A stretch of DNA of 15,025 nucleotides, taken from NCBI GenBank assembly GCA_903944255.1, contig CAJARE010000136.1, positions 1 to 15,025 on the forward strand. The letters run 5' to 3'. Positions within the stretch are counted from its first letter, which is position 1. Each line of letters starts with the position of its first letter. Source of the DNA: an uncultured beta proteobacterium. GTDB lineage: Bacteria; Pseudomonadota; Gammaproteobacteria; Burkholderiales; Burkholderiaceae. Below the pieces are notes generated by a model, which made no database searches, had not been told where the DNA came from, and saw nothing but the letters and a program-made list of their open reading frames with translations. Position numbers and translations under genes: made by a program. Shown piece after piece: positions 13,962 to 15,025 of this stretch.

Positions 13962-15025
13962 ATGACTACACAAACAAATATCAATCTTCGCCCAAGCGCT
14001 CATGGTTTGTATGACCCACAAAATGAGCATGATGCCTGTGGCGTAGGATTTGTTGCACACATCAAAGGGAAAAAATCCCACGAGATCGTTTCTCAAGGTT
14101 TACAAATTTTGGAGAATCTAGATCACCGTGGTGCAGTCGGTGCAGACCCATTAATGGGGGATGGCGCTGGTATTTTGATTCAGATTCCCGATACGCTCTA
14201 TCGTGAAGAAATGGCTAAACAAGGAATAACTTTGCCGCCATTAGGAGAGTATGGCGTTGGCATGATTTTCTTGCCAAAAGAACATGCCTCACGTTTAGCG
14301 TGTGAACAAGAGCTTGAGCGTACAGTTCGCCTCGAAGGCCAAGTAGTTTTAGGTTGGAGAGATGTGCCAATTGACGTCAAACTTCCGATGTCTCCAACTG
14401 TTCGAATGACAGAGCCTTTCATTCGCCAAATTTTTATTGGTCGTGGCCGCGATATCATGACAACGGATGCGCTTGAGCGTAAGTTGTATGTCATTCGTAA
14501 AACTGCCAGTCATGCTATTCAAGATTTACATTTAAAGCATGGCAAAGAATATTTCGTTGCTTCTATGTCTGCCCGCACTATTGTCTACAAAGGCTTGCTG
14601 TTGGCTAACCAAGTTGGAGCGTATTACCAAGATCTCCAAGATCCACGAACCGTATCTGCGCTCGCTTTAGTGCATCAACGCTTTTCAACCAATACATTCC
14701 CTGCATGGGAATTGGCGCATCCCTATCGCATGATTGCGCACAACGGCGAGATTAATACCGTTAAAGGAAATGTGAACTGGGTGAATGCTCGTGAGGGCGC
14801 TATTAGCTCCCCAGTATTGGGCGATGATTTGAAAAAATTATGGCCATTAATTTATCCAGGACAGTCAGATACAGCCTGTTTTGATAATTGTTTAGAGTTA
14901 TTAGTCATGTCTGGTTATCCTTTGGCACAAGCCATGATGATGATGATTCCTGAGGCATGGGAACAGCATGCATTAATGGATGACAATCGCCGTGCCTTCT
15001 ATGAATATCACGCAGCAATGATGGA
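13962..15025 (+). CDS. gltB: Glutamate synthase (NADPH) large subunit, N-terminal part (partial)
   Basis: Catalytic subunit of GOGAT, which makes two glutamates from glutamine and 2-oxoglutarate. The window ends in codon 355 of a protein normally about 1,500 residues long. Only the class II glutamine amidotransferase domain is seen. A 25-residue propeptide precedes the nucleophile Cys26 in HDACGVGF. Further markers are LENLDHRGAVGADPLMGDGAGI, VHQRFSTNTFPAWELAHPYRMIAHNGEINT (split across about 246-275) and PGQSDTACFDN. The ATG at 13962 has a GGAA Shine-Dalgarno about 7 bases upstream. gltD would be expected downstream, outside the window. The frame is open to the last base with no defects. Confidence 0.97.
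   Translation, partial: MTTQTNINLRPSAHGLYDPQNEHDACGVGFVAHIKGKKSHEIVSQGLQILENLDHRGAVGADPLMGDGAGILIQIPDTLYREEMAKQGITLPPLGEYGVGMIFLPKEHASRLACEQELERTVRLEGQVVLGWRDVPIDVKLPMSPTVRMTEPFIRQIFIGRGRDIMTTDALERKLYVIRKTASHAIQDLHLKHGKEYFVASMSARTIVYKGLLLANQVGAYYQDLQDPRTVSALALVHQRFSTNTFPAWELAHPYRMIAHNGEINTVKGNVNWVNAREGAISSPVLGDDLKKLWPLIYPGQSDTACFDNCLELLVMSGYPLAQAMMMMIPEAWEQHALMDDNRRAFYEYHAAMM

Noticed and set aside
14932..14946. Run of tandem ATG codons in gltB
   Set aside because: These are in-frame methionines within the amidotransferase domain, long after the catalytic Cys26, so not a start site.

Overview
The window looks like chromosomal core DNA of a free-living betaproteobacterium of the Burkholderiaceae, most likely Polynucleobacter or a close relative. 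The reasons are the protein types (Mg-type HemB, RpoA and L17 of beta/gamma type, LptM with LysA and CyaY), the order rpoA-rplQ-cutA-dsbD-hemB-engB-cytochrome c4-lysA-lptM-cyaY, and A+T-leaning coding sequence with very short spacers. The species is inferred from memory of gene order, not from a search. Genes fill nearly the whole window. No gene-free stretch exceeds 200 bases, and no tRNA, rRNA, CRISPR array, prophage or complete insertion sequence is visible.

Bases 1-590 are the end of the ribosomal-protein/RNA polymerase alpha operon (rpoA 3' end, rplQ, terminator with a UUCG tetraloop). Bases 613-2633 hold cutA and dsbD, translationally coupled by an ATGA overlap. The leftward pair hemB and engB (2645-4313) meets dsbD tail to tail and diverges from a di-haem cytochrome c4 gene (4428-5153). 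A bidirectional terminator separates the cytochrome gene from lysA. The leftward lptM-lysA pair diverges from cyaY, with start regions almost touching. A leftward operon then runs from 10572 to 7146: an unnamed inner-membrane coiled-coil protein, a short secretin (pilQ-like), aroK and aroB. Divergent from it is ponA (PBP1A, 10714-13050). A REP-associated tyrosine transposase (RAYT) gene follows 12 bases after ponA, then a large RAYT-type imperfect palindrome, and finally the first 1,064 bases of gltB.

Functionally this is housekeeping: translation and transcription, periplasmic thiol reduction, tetrapyrrole synthesis and respiration (hemB, cytochrome c4, DsbD as reductant for cytochrome maturation), lysine and aromatic amino acid synthesis, iron-sulfur metabolism, outer-membrane LPS transport, peptidoglycan synthesis and glutamate synthesis.

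The most unusual part is 8774-10572. The secretin lacks both the AMIN domains and the N1 domain found in ordinary PilQ. The usual pilMNOP genes before it are replaced by one 230-residue protein with a transmembrane helix, a coiled coil and a small C-terminal domain that could be a PilP/GspC-like secretin-binding domain. This may be a reduced competence/pilus secretin module or a decaying remnant. The ponA-to-aroB block also appears inverted relative to the order I recall in Burkholderia and Ralstonia, with the RAYT gene at one edge.
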